Assembly: GCA_017425245.1 (NCBI GenBank)
Contig: JAFOOX010000041.1
Location: 1-64,000, forward strand
From: Gammaproteobacteria bacterium
Lineage (GTDB): Bacteria > Pseudomonadota > Gammaproteobacteria > Enterobacterales > Neiellaceae
DNA length: 64,000 nucleotides
Direction: 5' to 3'
Shown here: positions 1 through 9,202 of the stretch, in pieces
Layout: each line of letters starts with the position of its first letter
Numbering within the stretch: position 1 is the first letter of the stretch
Notes under the pieces: generated by a model
What the model saw: the letters and a program-made list of their open reading frames with translations, nothing else
Told to the model about the DNA's origin: nothing
Database searches by the model: none
Program-made: the position numbers and the translations under genes

Positions 1-45
1 ACGATTACATTCACTTGGATCACAGCGGCAGCGCTGTAACTCCAA

Positions 46-359
<314 letters not shown>

Positions 360-502
360 CAGCAAGGCGAAAATTACCCGCCACGCAGTGGCATTCTCAG
401 CAAATCCCCCCAGCCCCCCTTTGCCAAAGTGGGGTAAACAGCCATGCAGCGCGCCGGCAAGCGGCGGCCTAGCCGCATTGCGCCGCCACGCAGCGGCACC
501 CC

Positions 503-540
503 AAAAAAGGGGGCGCGTCCACCAGTAACTGACGCGCCCC
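503..540 (-). terminator. Rho-independent terminator of the hut operon
   Basis: Read on the minus strand, a perfect 10-bp stem (GGGGCGCGTC / GACGCGCCCC, 510-519 with 531-540) is followed by a run of six T. It lies 28 bp past the hutW stop codon and would end the hutA-X-Z-W transcript. Confidence 0.8.
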
Positions 541-567
541 AACGCGGGATCGTTAAGTCACAGCTCA

Positions 568-1953
568 TCAGTTGGCCATGGCAGCGGGAGCAACCTCGGT
601 CAGGGCTGGCGGTTGGCCGCCGGGGAAGGGGTTATGGCGCAGGTAGGCCAGCATCCCCTGGGCCAGATTGACCGACCAGAACTGGCCGGCACGGGTCAGC
701 TCCACCACTCCGGCACGGGCTTCGGCCAAGCCATGGGCCTGCCAGGCGGCAAACAGCGGCTGGCAGTGGCGGAACAGGGCGGCGCCAGCGGCAAAGCAGC
801 CGGGCTGAAGGCGGCCGCGATCGCAACCACCGACCACAGCGCTGACCAGCGACTGCTCGGGCGGCTGGCGGCTGAGCACCGCCAACGGCCAGCGGCCGGC
901 CTCCAGATCCTGACGCCAGTGGTCAGCATCGCGGTGCTGCATGTAGCTGAAGCCGCCCAGATGGCCGCCACCGCCGGCGCCCACGGCCAGAATGTCGCCG
1001 CCGTTTTTGGCCAGGCTGTTGTAACGGCTCTGCTCGCGCGGGTTGCGGGCCCAGTGGCAACTGCTGAGCTGACGCCAGCCGTGGCGGGCAAAAAACGCTG
1101 CCCCTTGCTCAAACAGCAGCGCCCTCTCGGGGCTGGCCAAGGGCTCGGGCAGCCGCCCTTGATCCAGCGATCGCTGCATCGAGGCGCTGCCAAAGCGGAT
1201 CAGCTGATAGAGATCGACACCATCGACGCCACTGGCCAGGGTGTCTTCCAGGTCCTGCTGCCAGTTGTCGCGGTTGTGGTAGGGCAGGCCGTAGAGCAGG
1301 TCGATCACCAAGGTGGCGCTGCCGCTGGCACTAAGCTGCTGCAGGCGGTTGAGCACCGCCTCGCGCTCATCCAGCCGCTTGGCGGCCCGCCGCACCTGGG
1401 TATCGAAGCTCTGCACGCCGAACGACAGGCGGTTAAAACCACCGGCCAGCGCCGCCTGATAGCGCTCGTCATCAAAGCGGTTGAGCCGCCCCTCAAGGGT
1501 GATCTCACAGTCATCCGCCAGCGGCAACTGGCCGCGAATGGCCAGCCCCAGCTCGCGGATCTGCCACGGCTGCAGATCGGTGGGGGTGCCACCGCCGACA
1601 TAGACTGCATCGAACGGCGCGCTTTGCGCCCAGGGGGTGACCGCCTTGGCGGCCAGCTCCATCAGCAGCAGGGCGAAGTAGCCATCCACCAGCGGCGTGG
1701 AGGTGGCGTGCTGGAAGAAGGTGCAGAAGGTGCAGCGCACCCGGCAGAACGGAATATGGATGTAGAGCGCCCGTTGCCGGCCGCTGCCACCCTGCTGCAG
1801 CAGCTGGCCCAGCTGCTGCTGGGCCGCGTCGCCGCTCAGGGGTGGCTGGCCGCCACCGCGTCCGGCGTGAGGGCCGCTTTTGCCGCCAAAGGCATATTGC
1901 AGTGGCGACGGCGAGGCGATGCCGGTCATCTCCGGGGTGAGTAGCGGGCTCAT
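568..1953 (-). CDS. hutW: Haem utilisation radical SAM protein HutW (anaerobic haem breakdown)
   Basis: 461 aa. A radical SAM enzyme of the HutW/ChuW family, which opens the haem ring without oxygen and releases iron in the cytosol. The radical SAM cluster motif CxxxCxxC is at Cys70, Cys74 and Cys77 (CRVRCTFC), followed by the GGGTPT SAM-binding segment near residue 116, typical of the HemN/HutW lineage. It is the last gene of the leftward hut operon: its ATG touches the last base of hutZ, which implies translational coupling. A strong terminator follows. The co-presence of oxygen-independent HutW and HutZ suggests haem is used under both oxic and anoxic conditions. Family assignment is firm; the exact product is inferred from ChuW work. 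Confidence 0.93.
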   Translation of the reverse strand: MSPLLTPEMTGIASPSPLQYAFGGKSGPHAGRGGGQPPLSGDAAQQQLGQLLQQGGSGRQRALYIHIPFCRVRCTFCTFFQHATSTPLVDGYFALLLMELAAKAVTPWAQSAPFDAVYVGGGTPTDLQPWQIRELGLAIRGQLPLADDCEITLEGRLNRFDDERYQAALAGGFNRLSFGVQSFDTQVRRAAKRLDEREAVLNRLQQLSASGSATLVIDLLYGLPYHNRDNWQQDLEDTLASGVDGVDLYQLIRFGSASMQRSLDQGRLPEPLASPERALLFEQGAAFFARHGWRQLSSCHWARNPREQSRYNSLAKNGGDILAVGAGGGGHLGGFSYMQHRDADHWRQDLEAGRWPLAVLSRQPPEQSLVSAVVGGCDRGRLQPGCFAAGAALFRHCQPLFAAWQAHGLAEARAGVVELTRAGQFWSVNLAQGMLAYLRHNPFPGGQPPALTEVAPAAMAN

Positions 1954-2510
1954 CAGATATCCTCCGTCTCCGCTAGCTGCAGCGCTGGCGCCCCGCTGCG
2001 CGGGCGATGACCTTCACGCAGATGCTCCATGCTGTCGCCGGTCAGCGAGCGGCCGGTAAAAGCGAACGCCTTGCCAAAGCCTTTGACGAAGCGGCCGGCA
2101 CTGGGCACCAGGCGGAACAGGTGAAAGTCGCTCAGCTGGCTGAGTTGGGTGATGCGCTCGCCATGGCGGGCAACCAGCAGCGCCAGGCCGCTCTGCCCTT
2201 CGGCGGTCTCCAGCGCCAGCCGCTCGGCGTTGACGCTGTATTGCACCCGCTGACGGGCAAACAGCTCGGCGGCGCTCGCTTCATCTTCGATCACCAGCAC
2301 CGAGGCCTGCGGGTTGATGCGCAGATTGTTGGCATGCACGGCGATCTCGCTGAGCAGCACATAGAGGCAGTCGCCACCGGCGGCAAAGGGGGCGTAGCTG
2401 GCGTAGGGCAAACCGTCGCGGGTGATGGAGGCCAGCATCAGGCTGTGCCGCTGCTCGAGCAGGGCCAGGATCTCGGGGCCGACGCGGTTGCTGATCCGGT
2501 CACTGTTCAT
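1953..2510 (-). CDS. hutZ: Haem utilisation protein HutZ
   Basis: 185 aa, close to the usual HutZ/HugZ length. It has the split-barrel fold of pyridoxamine-phosphate-oxidase-like proteins; relatives bind haem and take part in its degradation in the cytosol. The C-terminal GDSMEHLREGHRPR stretch carries the conserved His region that ligates haem in HutZ homologues. It sits between hutX (4-bp overlap) and hutW (1-bp overlap), so the three are co-translated. Function is by family membership; no part looks truncated. Confidence 0.92.
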   Translation of the reverse strand: MNSDRISNRVGPEILALLEQRHSLMLASITRDGLPYASYAPFAAGGDCLYVLLSEIAVHANNLRINPQASVLVIEDEASAAELFARQRVQYSVNAERLALETAEGQSGLALLVARHGERITQLSQLSDFHLFRLVPSAGRFVKGFGKAFAFTGRSLTGDSMEHLREGHRPRSGAPALQLAETEDI

Positions 2511-3073
2511 TGTTCACGCTCCGTGGGTTCACACTCCTGGGCGGTCAGCGGGGTTGAGACGCAGCTGACGGCATGGCGCCAGCGCTGAAAATGGGCCACC
2601 TGCTCTGGCAGCAGCTGGCGGGCCTTGTCGCGGCCGAGATAGACCTTGAACACCGGGCTGCCATTGCTGCCAAAGAAGCAGAAATGGTGGCTCTCGGTGC
2701 CGCGAAACGGCTTGCTAATGAGGGCCATGGCGGCGAAGCCATCAATCTTGAGATGGCCGTGCAGCCCCTCTCCTTTGGTGTAGAGGTTGTAGTAGCCATG
2801 GCCATATTTGCCGCGTGGAAAATCACCCTTGAATTCAAAGATGCTGCCGCCGCTGGCGACGATGGTGGTCAGCGGGCCCCACTCGGGCAGCGACTCCAGC
2901 AGCTCATCGATCAGGGTCAGCGGCATCAGCGTTGCCACCTCAGCGGGCAGCCGGCTGGCCACCTCCAGCTCGCTGCAGCCCAGACGCTGGGCCATGTCGG
3001 CCAGCATCAGTTCGGGTTCACTGGCATAAAGGGCTGCCACTGCTGCCGTCAGCGCCGATGGTTCAATGGTCAT
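2507..3073 (-). CDS. hutX: Cytosolic haem carrier HutX
   Basis: 188 aa. Belongs to the HutX/ChuX family, which takes up haem entering the cytosol and hands it to HutZ. Recognisable by the N-terminal helix-turn-helix-like part (residues 15-45) and the central VASGGSIFEFKGDFPRG stretch of the ChuX fold. A good GAGG ribosome site lies 9-10 nt before the ATG. It follows hutA by 57 bp and overlaps hutZ by 4 bp, the order expected for a hutA-X-Z-W operon. Confidence 0.92.
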   Translation of the reverse strand: MTIEPSALTAAVAALYASEPELMLADMAQRLGCSELEVASRLPAEVATLMPLTLIDELLESLPEWGPLTTIVASGGSIFEFKGDFPRGKYGHGYYNLYTKGEGLHGHLKIDGFAAMALISKPFRGTESHHFCFFGSNGSPVFKVYLGRDKARQLLPEQVAHFQRWRHAVSCVSTPLTAQECEPTEREQ

Positions 3074-3130
3074 AACATCACCTCAAACACAGGGTTAACA
3101 GCGGCTGGCAGAGCAGCCGCTGGCCAAAAA

Positions 3131-5188
3131 TCAGAAGCTGTAGCGCAGACCGAGGCGGGCATTGCGCCCCTGTTCATACAGGGTCTGCCACGCCTGACGG
3201 TAGTAACGGTCGGTCAGGTTATCGACCGCCAGATCGACCCGCAGGTCGCTCAGGCTGCCCATCGCCGGCTGCCAGCTGAGGTAGAGATCCCACAGGGCGT
3301 AGCTGTCGTAATCAGCGACAGCGTTGTCGGCCGGCACCTGATCCTGGCTGGCCACATAGGTGACGCGGGTGCCAAGGGTGAGATCCTCCTGCCACAGCCC
3401 CTGGCTGAGATCGAACACCGCCTTGGTGGCCGGAATACCATAAAGCGCGCCGCCGTCGCTGCGGTCCTCGCCCTTGGTTTTACCCAGCGCCAGGCCGACG
3501 CGGGTGGCGTTGATGCGGTAGCGGCTGTCCAGTTCAAAGCCGGTCAGACGGGCCTTGTCGACGTTGACCCAGCGGGTGTGCTGTTCAAAGCCGGGAATGC
3601 CCATCAACGGGTCATACACCTGCTGCTCGATAAACTGGTCAACATCGTTGCGGAACAGGTCCAGGGTGACCGCCAGCTCATCATCGCCAGCCAGCTGGGC
3701 AAAGCGCAGGTCCGCCTTCAGCCCCTTGTTGGCGGCCTCCTCAGCCTGCAGTTCAGCATTGGGCACGAAGGTGTTGCACATGCCGCCGGGCAGCATGCCG
3801 GGAATGGGCGGGATGCAGTAATGGCTGCCGCTGGAGTACATCTCCTCGACGCTGGGGGCGCGGAACGCTTCATCATAACGGGCACTGAGGGTCAGCCATG
3901 GGCGGGTCTGCCAGCTGGCACCCAGCGACGGTGACCAGGCGCTGTCGCTGCTCTCGGCGTTGAGGTTGTGGCTCTTGTTGCTGAAATGGTCGTAACGCAG
4001 GGCCGGTTCCAGCGCCACGCTGGCGCCCAGTGGCAGCCGCGCCAGCAGGAAGGAGCCGTAGGTGTTGGCTTCGCCATCCAGATTGGCGGGGCGCTGCCCC
4101 TCCTGGCCGCTGTCGTCGCGCACCGTCTGCACCTCGTCGCGATAGCCATCAACGCCATAGGTCAGCAGGCTGCCGGCCACGGTGCTGCGGTTCACCAGGC
4201 TAAAACCCAGGGTGTCAAAGTCGGTCTGGTCCTGCTGGCCGCGCTCAACCCGCTCTTCATCGTAGCTGGTCTGGTTCCAGTAGAGGGTGCTCTCGGCGTC
4301 CAGCCAGCTGCTGTCTGCGGGTGCCCAACGATGGCCGAGGGTCAGGTTGTTATCAGTGGTGTTGCGGCGCACCAGCGGCACCGAACGGCTGGCATTAGCC
4401 GCCGGGTTGCTGGGCACCAGCTCGTCGATGGTGCGGCTGCGGCCGGAGAGGGTGAGCTGCTGGGCGGCGGTCAGCTGCCAGTCAACTTTGGCCAAACCAC
4501 CCTGAGAGCGGCTGGCGGAGTTGGTCAGCTCCTGGCCGTTGCCCAGTTCGATGTTGTCGCCGTCGCTGTAGTTACCGTTAACCAGCCACTGGGCGTCGCC
4601 GCCCTGGCCGTAAAGGGCAGCGCTGGTGCTCAGCTGCTGGCCGTTGTCGGCATAGCCGGCGCGGGCATAGCCCCCCAGCTGCTGGCCTTCTTCCAGCAGG
4701 TCAGACGCGCTTTTGGTGCGCTGGGCCACCACCCCGCCGATGGCACCACTGCCCCACAGCGAGCCGGCTGGACCCTTGAGCACTTCAATGCCCTGCACCA
4801 GTTCAGGATCGAGCAGATAGGTGCCGCGATGACCGGCACTGGTGTTCTGGCGGGCGCCATCGATGGTCTGCACCACCCGTTGGCCGCTCAGGCCGCGAAT
4901 CGACACCCCCTGGGCGCTAGCGCGCGGGCCGTTGTCAGCCTCAATGTTGGCTTCATATTTGAGCGCTGCGGGCACCGATTGCGGTTGCTGGGTGGCCAGC
5001 TGCTGCTCATCCATCACCGCCACGCTACGGCTGCTGCCGGAGCTTTTTTCACTGACGCGGGTGGCGCTCACCAGTACTTCATCAAAGGTGTCAGTAGCCT
5101 TGCTGCTAGCGCTAGCGGCCAGGGCAGCAAAGGAGGAGAGAGAACAAGCCAGGGTGATGGCTACGGCCAAGGGTTTTTGGTACATCAT
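3131..5188 (-). CDS. hutA: TonB-dependent haem/haemoglobin receptor HutA
   Basis: 685 aa. Outer-membrane receptor that brings haem into the periplasm using TonB energy. Visible features: signal peptide at about residues 1-25 ending in AALA, TonB box (DTFDEVLVSATR) just after it, a plug domain with the IRGLSGQRVVQTIDGARQ stretch, and a beta-barrel closing with a terminal Phe (RLGLRYSF), as expected for BamA-dependent assembly. Two adjacent ATG codons are possible starts. It is first in the leftward hut operon and divergent from tonB. The haem substrate is inferred from the HutA-type sequence and neighbours. Confidence 0.92.
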   Translation of the reverse strand: MMYQKPLAVAITLACSLSSFAALAASASSKATDTFDEVLVSATRVSEKSSGSSRSVAVMDEQQLATQQPQSVPAALKYEANIEADNGPRASAQGVSIRGLSGQRVVQTIDGARQNTSAGHRGTYLLDPELVQGIEVLKGPAGSLWGSGAIGGVVAQRTKSASDLLEEGQQLGGYARAGYADNGQQLSTSAALYGQGGDAQWLVNGNYSDGDNIELGNGQELTNSASRSQGGLAKVDWQLTAAQQLTLSGRSRTIDELVPSNPAANASRSVPLVRRNTTDNNLTLGHRWAPADSSWLDAESTLYWNQTSYDEERVERGQQDQTDFDTLGFSLVNRSTVAGSLLTYGVDGYRDEVQTVRDDSGQEGQRPANLDGEANTYGSFLLARLPLGASVALEPALRYDHFSNKSHNLNAESSDSAWSPSLGASWQTRPWLTLSARYDEAFRAPSVEEMYSSGSHYCIPPIPGMLPGGMCNTFVPNAELQAEEAANKGLKADLRFAQLAGDDELAVTLDLFRNDVDQFIEQQVYDPLMGIPGFEQHTRWVNVDKARLTGFELDSRYRINATRVGLALGKTKGEDRSDGGALYGIPATKAVFDLSQGLWQEDLTLGTRVTYVASQDQVPADNAVADYDSYALWDLYLSWQPAMGSLSDLRVDLAVDNLTDRYYRQAWQTLYEQGRNARLGLRYSF

Positions 5189-5424
5189 CAGTCCGTTCCA
5201 GCTTTCAGGAAGTTAACGCAGGGCGCCTTAATCGAAGTTAATCGAAGGTAAAGCGCTGCGTTGGGGCTGGCTGCCGCACGTCGGGGGAGATACCGGTGCA
5301 GGCTGGCTAGCGGCAAAAGTAGCGTCATTGCGAATCCAGATCAAATACAAACGTATCGCATTTACAAAAATCACCAACCGCTCTAGGATGGCCATACTGA
5401 CCTGCTGAGTGTGAAGGCACAGCT
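5189..5424. promoter_or_regulatory. Divergent hutA / tonB promoter region
   Basis: 236 bp between divergent haem genes. The part nearest tonB is GC-rich, with an AT-rich island at 5335-5372, the likely site of both promoters. Iron control by Fur would be expected, but I could not find a convincing match to the 19-bp Fur box, so no operator is called. Confidence 0.5.
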
Positions 5425-6168
5425 GTGACCGACAAGCGCTATCTGGCCATCACTCTGATCCTGGCCCTGTTGATGACCCTGGTGCTGTTAACCCCGACCA
5501 CGGCCACCGCCATGCGTGCCAGCACACCGCCAGCCAGCATCAGCCTGCAACTGGCGCTGGCGCCGCCTCCCGCCCAACCACCCGCCATACCGGCGCCGGC
5601 CAAAACCAGCCAAACGCTGGCCCCAGCCAAGCCCAGCGTGGCCAAAGCCGAAACCCGACGCATTGCCCGAATTGATGCTCAAGCGCGCAAGCCCACGCCT
5701 GAACCCAAGCCCATTCCACGGCAGCCATCGCCCGCCGTAGCGGCCAGCCCTGTTGCCAGCACGGCGGTGGCCGCACCTGCCTTGCCCCTTGTGGCACCCA
5801 CCCCGGCCGTTGCTGCGGCTGTAACCAAGGCACCACCGGCTGCCACTGTTCAGCCGCTCGCCGTTAACCGTCAGCCCGTTGCTCGCCCGGCACTGCCTCT
5901 GCCACCGACCCCCCACTACCCCAAACTGGCCCGCAGACGCGGCTGGCAAGGGGTGGTGTGGCTGGAGGTGGCCTTCGCCGCCGATGGCCGCCTGCTGTCA
6001 TCGGATGTGGTCGACAGTTCGGGTTACCCGCTGCTCGACCAGGCCGCTGTGGATGCCCTGCGCGACTGGCGCCTGAATGGCGACGAAGCGCTGCAGCTGG
6101 CAAGCAACGGCCAATATCGAGTCCGCCTGCCTGTACGCTTTTCCCTCGATAATCTCGCCACCCCCTGA
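5425..6168 (+). CDS. tonB: TonB energy transducer
   Basis: 247 aa with a GTG start. One N-terminal membrane anchor (about residues 7-24), a long Pro/Ala/Lys-rich periplasmic spacer (about 40-155), and a C-terminal TonB domain (about 160-247, with PHYPKLARRRGWQG and VDSSGYPLLDQAAVDALRDW). It couples the proton-motive force harvested by ExbB/ExbD to outer-membrane receptors, here most likely HutA. It heads a tonB-exbB-exbD-hutB-hutC-hutD operon, a common arrangement in Vibrio and relatives. Confidence 0.93.
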   Translation: MTDKRYLAITLILALLMTLVLLTPTTATAMRASTPPASISLQLALAPPPAQPPAIPAPAKTSQTLAPAKPSVAKAETRRIARIDAQARKPTPEPKPIPRQPSPAVAASPVASTAVAAPALPLVAPTPAVAAAVTKAPPAATVQPLAVNRQPVARPALPLPPTPHYPKLARRRGWQGVVWLEVAFAADGRLLSSDVVDSSGYPLLDQAAVDALRDWRLNGDEALQLASNGQYRVRLPVRFSLDNLATP

Positions 6169-6190
6169 CGTTAATGCCACGGAGTTAACC

Positions 6191-6868
6191 ATGACCCTGT
6201 TTGATCTCTTGTCCGCGCGGCTAGGCAGCCTAACTTGGCCGCTGCTGCTGACACTGCTGGTTGCCCTGGTGATCATGTGCGAACGGCTGCTGGTGATGGC
6301 TCGTGAACTGCTTAGCCGCCGCCTGCCAGTAGCCGAGTTGCTGGCCCGTCACCGCCATGATCGGGCACAACTGCTGGCCGAACTGAGCAGTCAGCGCAGC
6401 CTGCAGGCCCGTGGCCTGGCGCTGCTGCTGCGTCAGGCCAACCAGACCCGAGCGGTGCGCGAAGAGGTGGCCAATCTGTGGCTGCATGAACGGCAGCGGG
6501 AGCTGCAGCGCGGCCTCAAGCTGTTGATGCTGATCGCCGTGGCCAGCCCGCTGCTGGGGCTGCTTGGGACGGTGATCGGCCTGCTGCAGATGTTTGATGG
6601 GCTGGCCACCGCCAGCGGCGGCATCACCCCGGCAGCACTGGCCGGAGGGCTGGGGCTGGCGATGAACACCACCGCCGCTGGCCTGTTGATCGCCCTGCCG
6701 GCGCTGACCGCCGCCCATCTGCTTGGCCAGTGGAGTGAACGGCGCTGCGCCCTGCTCGGCCATCTGCTCAGCCACTTCAACCTGTGGCTGGACGGCATTC
6801 ACAGCCAGGAGCAACCACTGCCCGACGCTGCCGGCCATCACCCGATACTGGCGGAGCAGGCGCCATGA
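6191..6868 (+). CDS. exbB: Proton channel subunit ExbB
   Basis: 225 aa. MotA/TolQ/ExbB family protein with three membrane spans (about residues 10-33, 112-135 and 155-180). The last two carry the conserved PLLGLLGTVIGLLQMF and GLAMNTTAAGLLIALPAL segments. The ATG at 6191 is chosen because a GGAG site lies just upstream and the protein then has standard ExbB length; an upstream in-frame ATG would sit inside tonB. Its stop overlaps the exbD start (ATGA). Confidence 0.93.
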   Translation: MTLFDLLSARLGSLTWPLLLTLLVALVIMCERLLVMARELLSRRLPVAELLARHRHDRAQLLAELSSQRSLQARGLALLLRQANQTRAVREEVANLWLHERQRELQRGLKLLMLIAVASPLLGLLGTVIGLLQMFDGLATASGGITPAALAGGLGLAMNTTAAGLLIALPALTAAHLLGQWSERRCALLGHLLSHFNLWLDGIHSQEQPLPDAAGHHPILAEQAP

Positions 6869-7278
6869 TCCACTGCCGTAGCGCTGCTGATGGCGGGGTC
6901 CAGCTCGATCTCACCGCCCTCATTGACATCATCTTTATCGTGCTGGTGTTTTTGCTGCTGACCGCCAACAGCCCACTACTGGCCCTCAAGGTAGAGGTGC
7001 CCGATCAAGCACCGCCCGAGACCCTGCACAGCATCGCGGAGGGCAACCAGCTGGCCATCAACGTGCTGCCAACAGCGCCCCATTGGGCGGTTAACCGTCA
7101 ACCGCTGGCCGATCTGGCTGCCGTCGAGCGGCAGCTGCGCCAGCAACTGGCCCAAGCGCCAGACACCGAGGTAGTGATCGCCGCTGATCGCAAGGCGCCG
7201 GTGGCGCCACTGATGGCCCTGCTGGCACTGCTACAGCAGCTGGAGATCAGCAATACCCGTGTGCTGATGGAACCCTGA
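6865..7278 (+). CDS. exbD: Proton channel subunit ExbD
   Basis: 137 aa. Single-span ExbD/TolR protein. The membrane helix holds Asp21 (LDLTALIDIIFIVLVFLLL region), the protonatable residue conserved in the family, followed by a periplasmic domain ending in EISNTRVLMEP. It is coupled to exbB by an ATGA overlap, which supports this start over the longer in-frame option. It works with TonB and ExbB in the inner membrane. Confidence 0.93.
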   Translation: MIHCRSAADGGVQLDLTALIDIIFIVLVFLLLTANSPLLALKVEVPDQAPPETLHSIAEGNQLAINVLPTAPHWAVNRQPLADLAAVERQLRQQLAQAPDTEVVIAADRKAPVAPLMALLALLQQLEISNTRVLMEP

Positions 7279-7308
7279 TCCCTTTTTGACCCAACCGCCG
7301 GAGAGCCC

Positions 7309-8157
7309 ATGCGTCCTGTTGTTTTGCCTCTTCTCCTTGCCCTGTTGGCCACCCCGGCGGCCGCTGCCCTCAAGCTGGCCAGCGCCGGTACCGGTACCAC
7401 CGAACTGCTGCTGGCCCTCGATGCCGGCCCGGCTTTGGTCGCGGTCGATGACAGCAGCCAGCTGCCCCCAGCCCAGGCCAAACTGCCGCGCCTGGGTTAT
7501 CACCGCCAGCTGTCCGCCGAAGGGATCATCGCCAGCGGCGCCAAGCTGCTGGTGGGCAGCAGCGAGATGGGGCCAGAGACCAGCCTCAAGCTGGTCGCTC
7601 AGGCCGGGATCAAGGTGATCCCCCTGCCTGCCGCGACCAGTGGCGAACAGCTGCTGGCCAACATCGACCAGTTGGCCCAGTTGCTGGGGAAGTCTGAACG
7701 TGGTGCAGCGCTCACGGCTAGCGTCAAACAACGGTTGAATGCCTTGGCCAGCACCCGCCAGCAGCTGGCGGTGCGCCCGCCCAAGGTGCTGTTTGTGCTG
7801 GTGCAGGGCGATCGCCCGGCGCGGGTGGGGGGCAAAGGCAGTGCTGCCGATCTGCTGATCCAGCTGGCCGGTGCCAGCAATGCCGCCACCTTTGATGGCT
7901 ACCAGAGTCTGTCCGCTGAAGGGATGCTGGCGCTGGCCCCGGATCTGCTGCTGGTCAGCGCCCGCGCGGCCAACGCTGACCATGCGCCACAGGATCTGCT
8001 CAAGCAGCTGCCGCTGCTGGCACTCACCCCGGCCGGCAAAAACAATCAGGTGGTTAGTCTGCCGCCGCAGGCGTTAATGGGCGGGCTGGGTCTGTCGGCC
8101 CTCAGTGCCAGCGAACAGCTCGCCGAGCGGCTGCTGACCATCAACCCGCAGGGCTAA
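7309..8157 (+). CDS. hutB: Periplasmic haem-binding protein HutB
   Basis: 282 aa. Class III (BtuF/FhuD-like) substrate-binding protein with a signal peptide at about residues 1-19 (cleavage near ATPAAA-A). It shows the LASAGTGTTELLLALDAGPALVAVDD opening and the GKGSAADLLIQLAGASNA segment typical of haem binders such as HmuT/HutB. It captures haem in the periplasm for HutCD. Its position between exbD and the permease supports the role. Confidence 0.92.
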   Translation: MRPVVLPLLLALLATPAAAALKLASAGTGTTELLLALDAGPALVAVDDSSQLPPAQAKLPRLGYHRQLSAEGIIASGAKLLVGSSEMGPETSLKLVAQAGIKVIPLPAATSGEQLLANIDQLAQLLGKSERGAALTASVKQRLNALASTRQQLAVRPPKVLFVLVQGDRPARVGGKGSAADLLIQLAGASNAATFDGYQSLSAEGMLALAPDLLLVSARAANADHAPQDLLKQLPLLALTPAGKNNQVVSLPPQALMGGLGLSALSASEQLAERLLTINPQG

Positions 8158-8161
8158 GGCG

Positions 8162-9190
8162 ATGCGCGCTGCCCTGCTCAGCCCGGATCGCCGCTGGCTG
8201 TGGCCACTGCTCGCCAGCCTCACCCTGCTGCTGGTGCTGCTGTCGCTGAGCAGCGGGCCACTGGCGATCAGCACGGGTGAGTCACTGGCCGCCGCCCTGG
8301 CGCTGATCACCGGACATGGCGAGGCTGCGGTGGCGCCCGAGGTGGCGCTGGTGGTTGGCAGTGTCCGCCTGCCCCGCACCCTGATGGCGATCGCCGTGGG
8401 CGCGCTGCTTGGTCAGTGCGGGGCAGTCATGCAGGGGCTGTTTCGCAACCCGCTGGCGGACCCCGGCATCATTGGTGTTGCCGCCGGGGCGGCGCTCGGC
8501 GCAGCGCTGTTTCTAGTGATCTGGCCCACGGCCGGGCCACTGGCGGTGCCGGTAGCGGCCTTTGGCGGCGGTCTGGCCAGCACTGCCCTGGTCTATGCCA
8601 TGGCCACCCGTGATGGCCATACCTCGATCCCCACTCTGCTACTGGCCGGGGTGGCGGTGTCGGCCCTGACTGGCGCCGCCATCGGCCTGCTCACCTACAT
8701 CGCCGACGATCTGGCGCTGCGCGATCTCAGCCTGTGGCAAATGGGCAGCCTGGCCGGCGCCCAGTGGCAGCAACTGGCAGTTACGGTGCCCACGGCCGTG
8801 GTGATCAGCTGGCGCTTTCAACGCGCTGCCCAGGCGCTCAATGCCCTGCTGCTGGGCGAGGCGGAAGCGCGCCATCTGGGCATCGATGTCAGCAGACTGA
8901 AACGCGAGCTGATCCTGTGGAGCGCTCTCGGTGTTGGGGTGGCTGTGGCCGCCACCGGCATCATCGGCTTTATCGGGCTGGTGGTGCCCCATCTGGTCCG
9001 CATGCTGGTTGGCCCCGACCACCGCCTGCTGCTGCCACTAAGCGCGGCCGGCGGCGCGCTGATGCTGCTGGCTGCCGATATCGGCGCGCGCACCTTGGCG
9101 GCTCCGGCCGAGATGCCGGTGGGGCTGGTCACCACCCTGATCGGCGTGCCTTTTTTTATCGTTCTGCTGCGCCGCCAGCGCCATCTTTAG
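8162..9190 (+). CDS. hutC: Haem ABC transporter permease HutC
   Basis: 342 aa, about nine to ten membrane helices. FecCD-family permease with the hallmark VRLPRTLMAIAVGALLGQCG start of the core and the GFIGLVVPHLVRMLVGPDHR coupling segment that contacts the ATPase. It starts 4 bp after hutB. It forms the inner-membrane haem channel with HutD. Confidence 0.93.
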   Translation: MRAALLSPDRRWLWPLLASLTLLLVLLSLSSGPLAISTGESLAAALALITGHGEAAVAPEVALVVGSVRLPRTLMAIAVGALLGQCGAVMQGLFRNPLADPGIIGVAAGAALGAALFLVIWPTAGPLAVPVAAFGGGLASTALVYAMATRDGHTSIPTLLLAGVAVSALTGAAIGLLTYIADDLALRDLSLWQMGSLAGAQWQQLAVTVPTAVVISWRFQRAAQALNALLLGEAEARHLGIDVSRLKRELILWSALGVGVAVAATGIIGFIGLVVPHLVRMLVGPDHRLLLPLSAAGGALMLLAADIGARTLAAPAEMPVGLVTTLIGVPFFIVLLRRQRHL

Positions 9191-9202
9191 GGGGTTCCGC
9201 CG

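Noticed and set aside
613-1944. 443-codon frame opposite hutW
   Set aside because: GC-rich antisense shadow of a confidently recognised gene; no family features. The same holds for the other long antisense frames (2573-3934, 3968-5251, 31552-32751, 22163-23236).
5189-5424. Fur box in the hutA/tonB divergent region
   Set aside because: Best alignments to the 19-bp consensus match too few positions to call.
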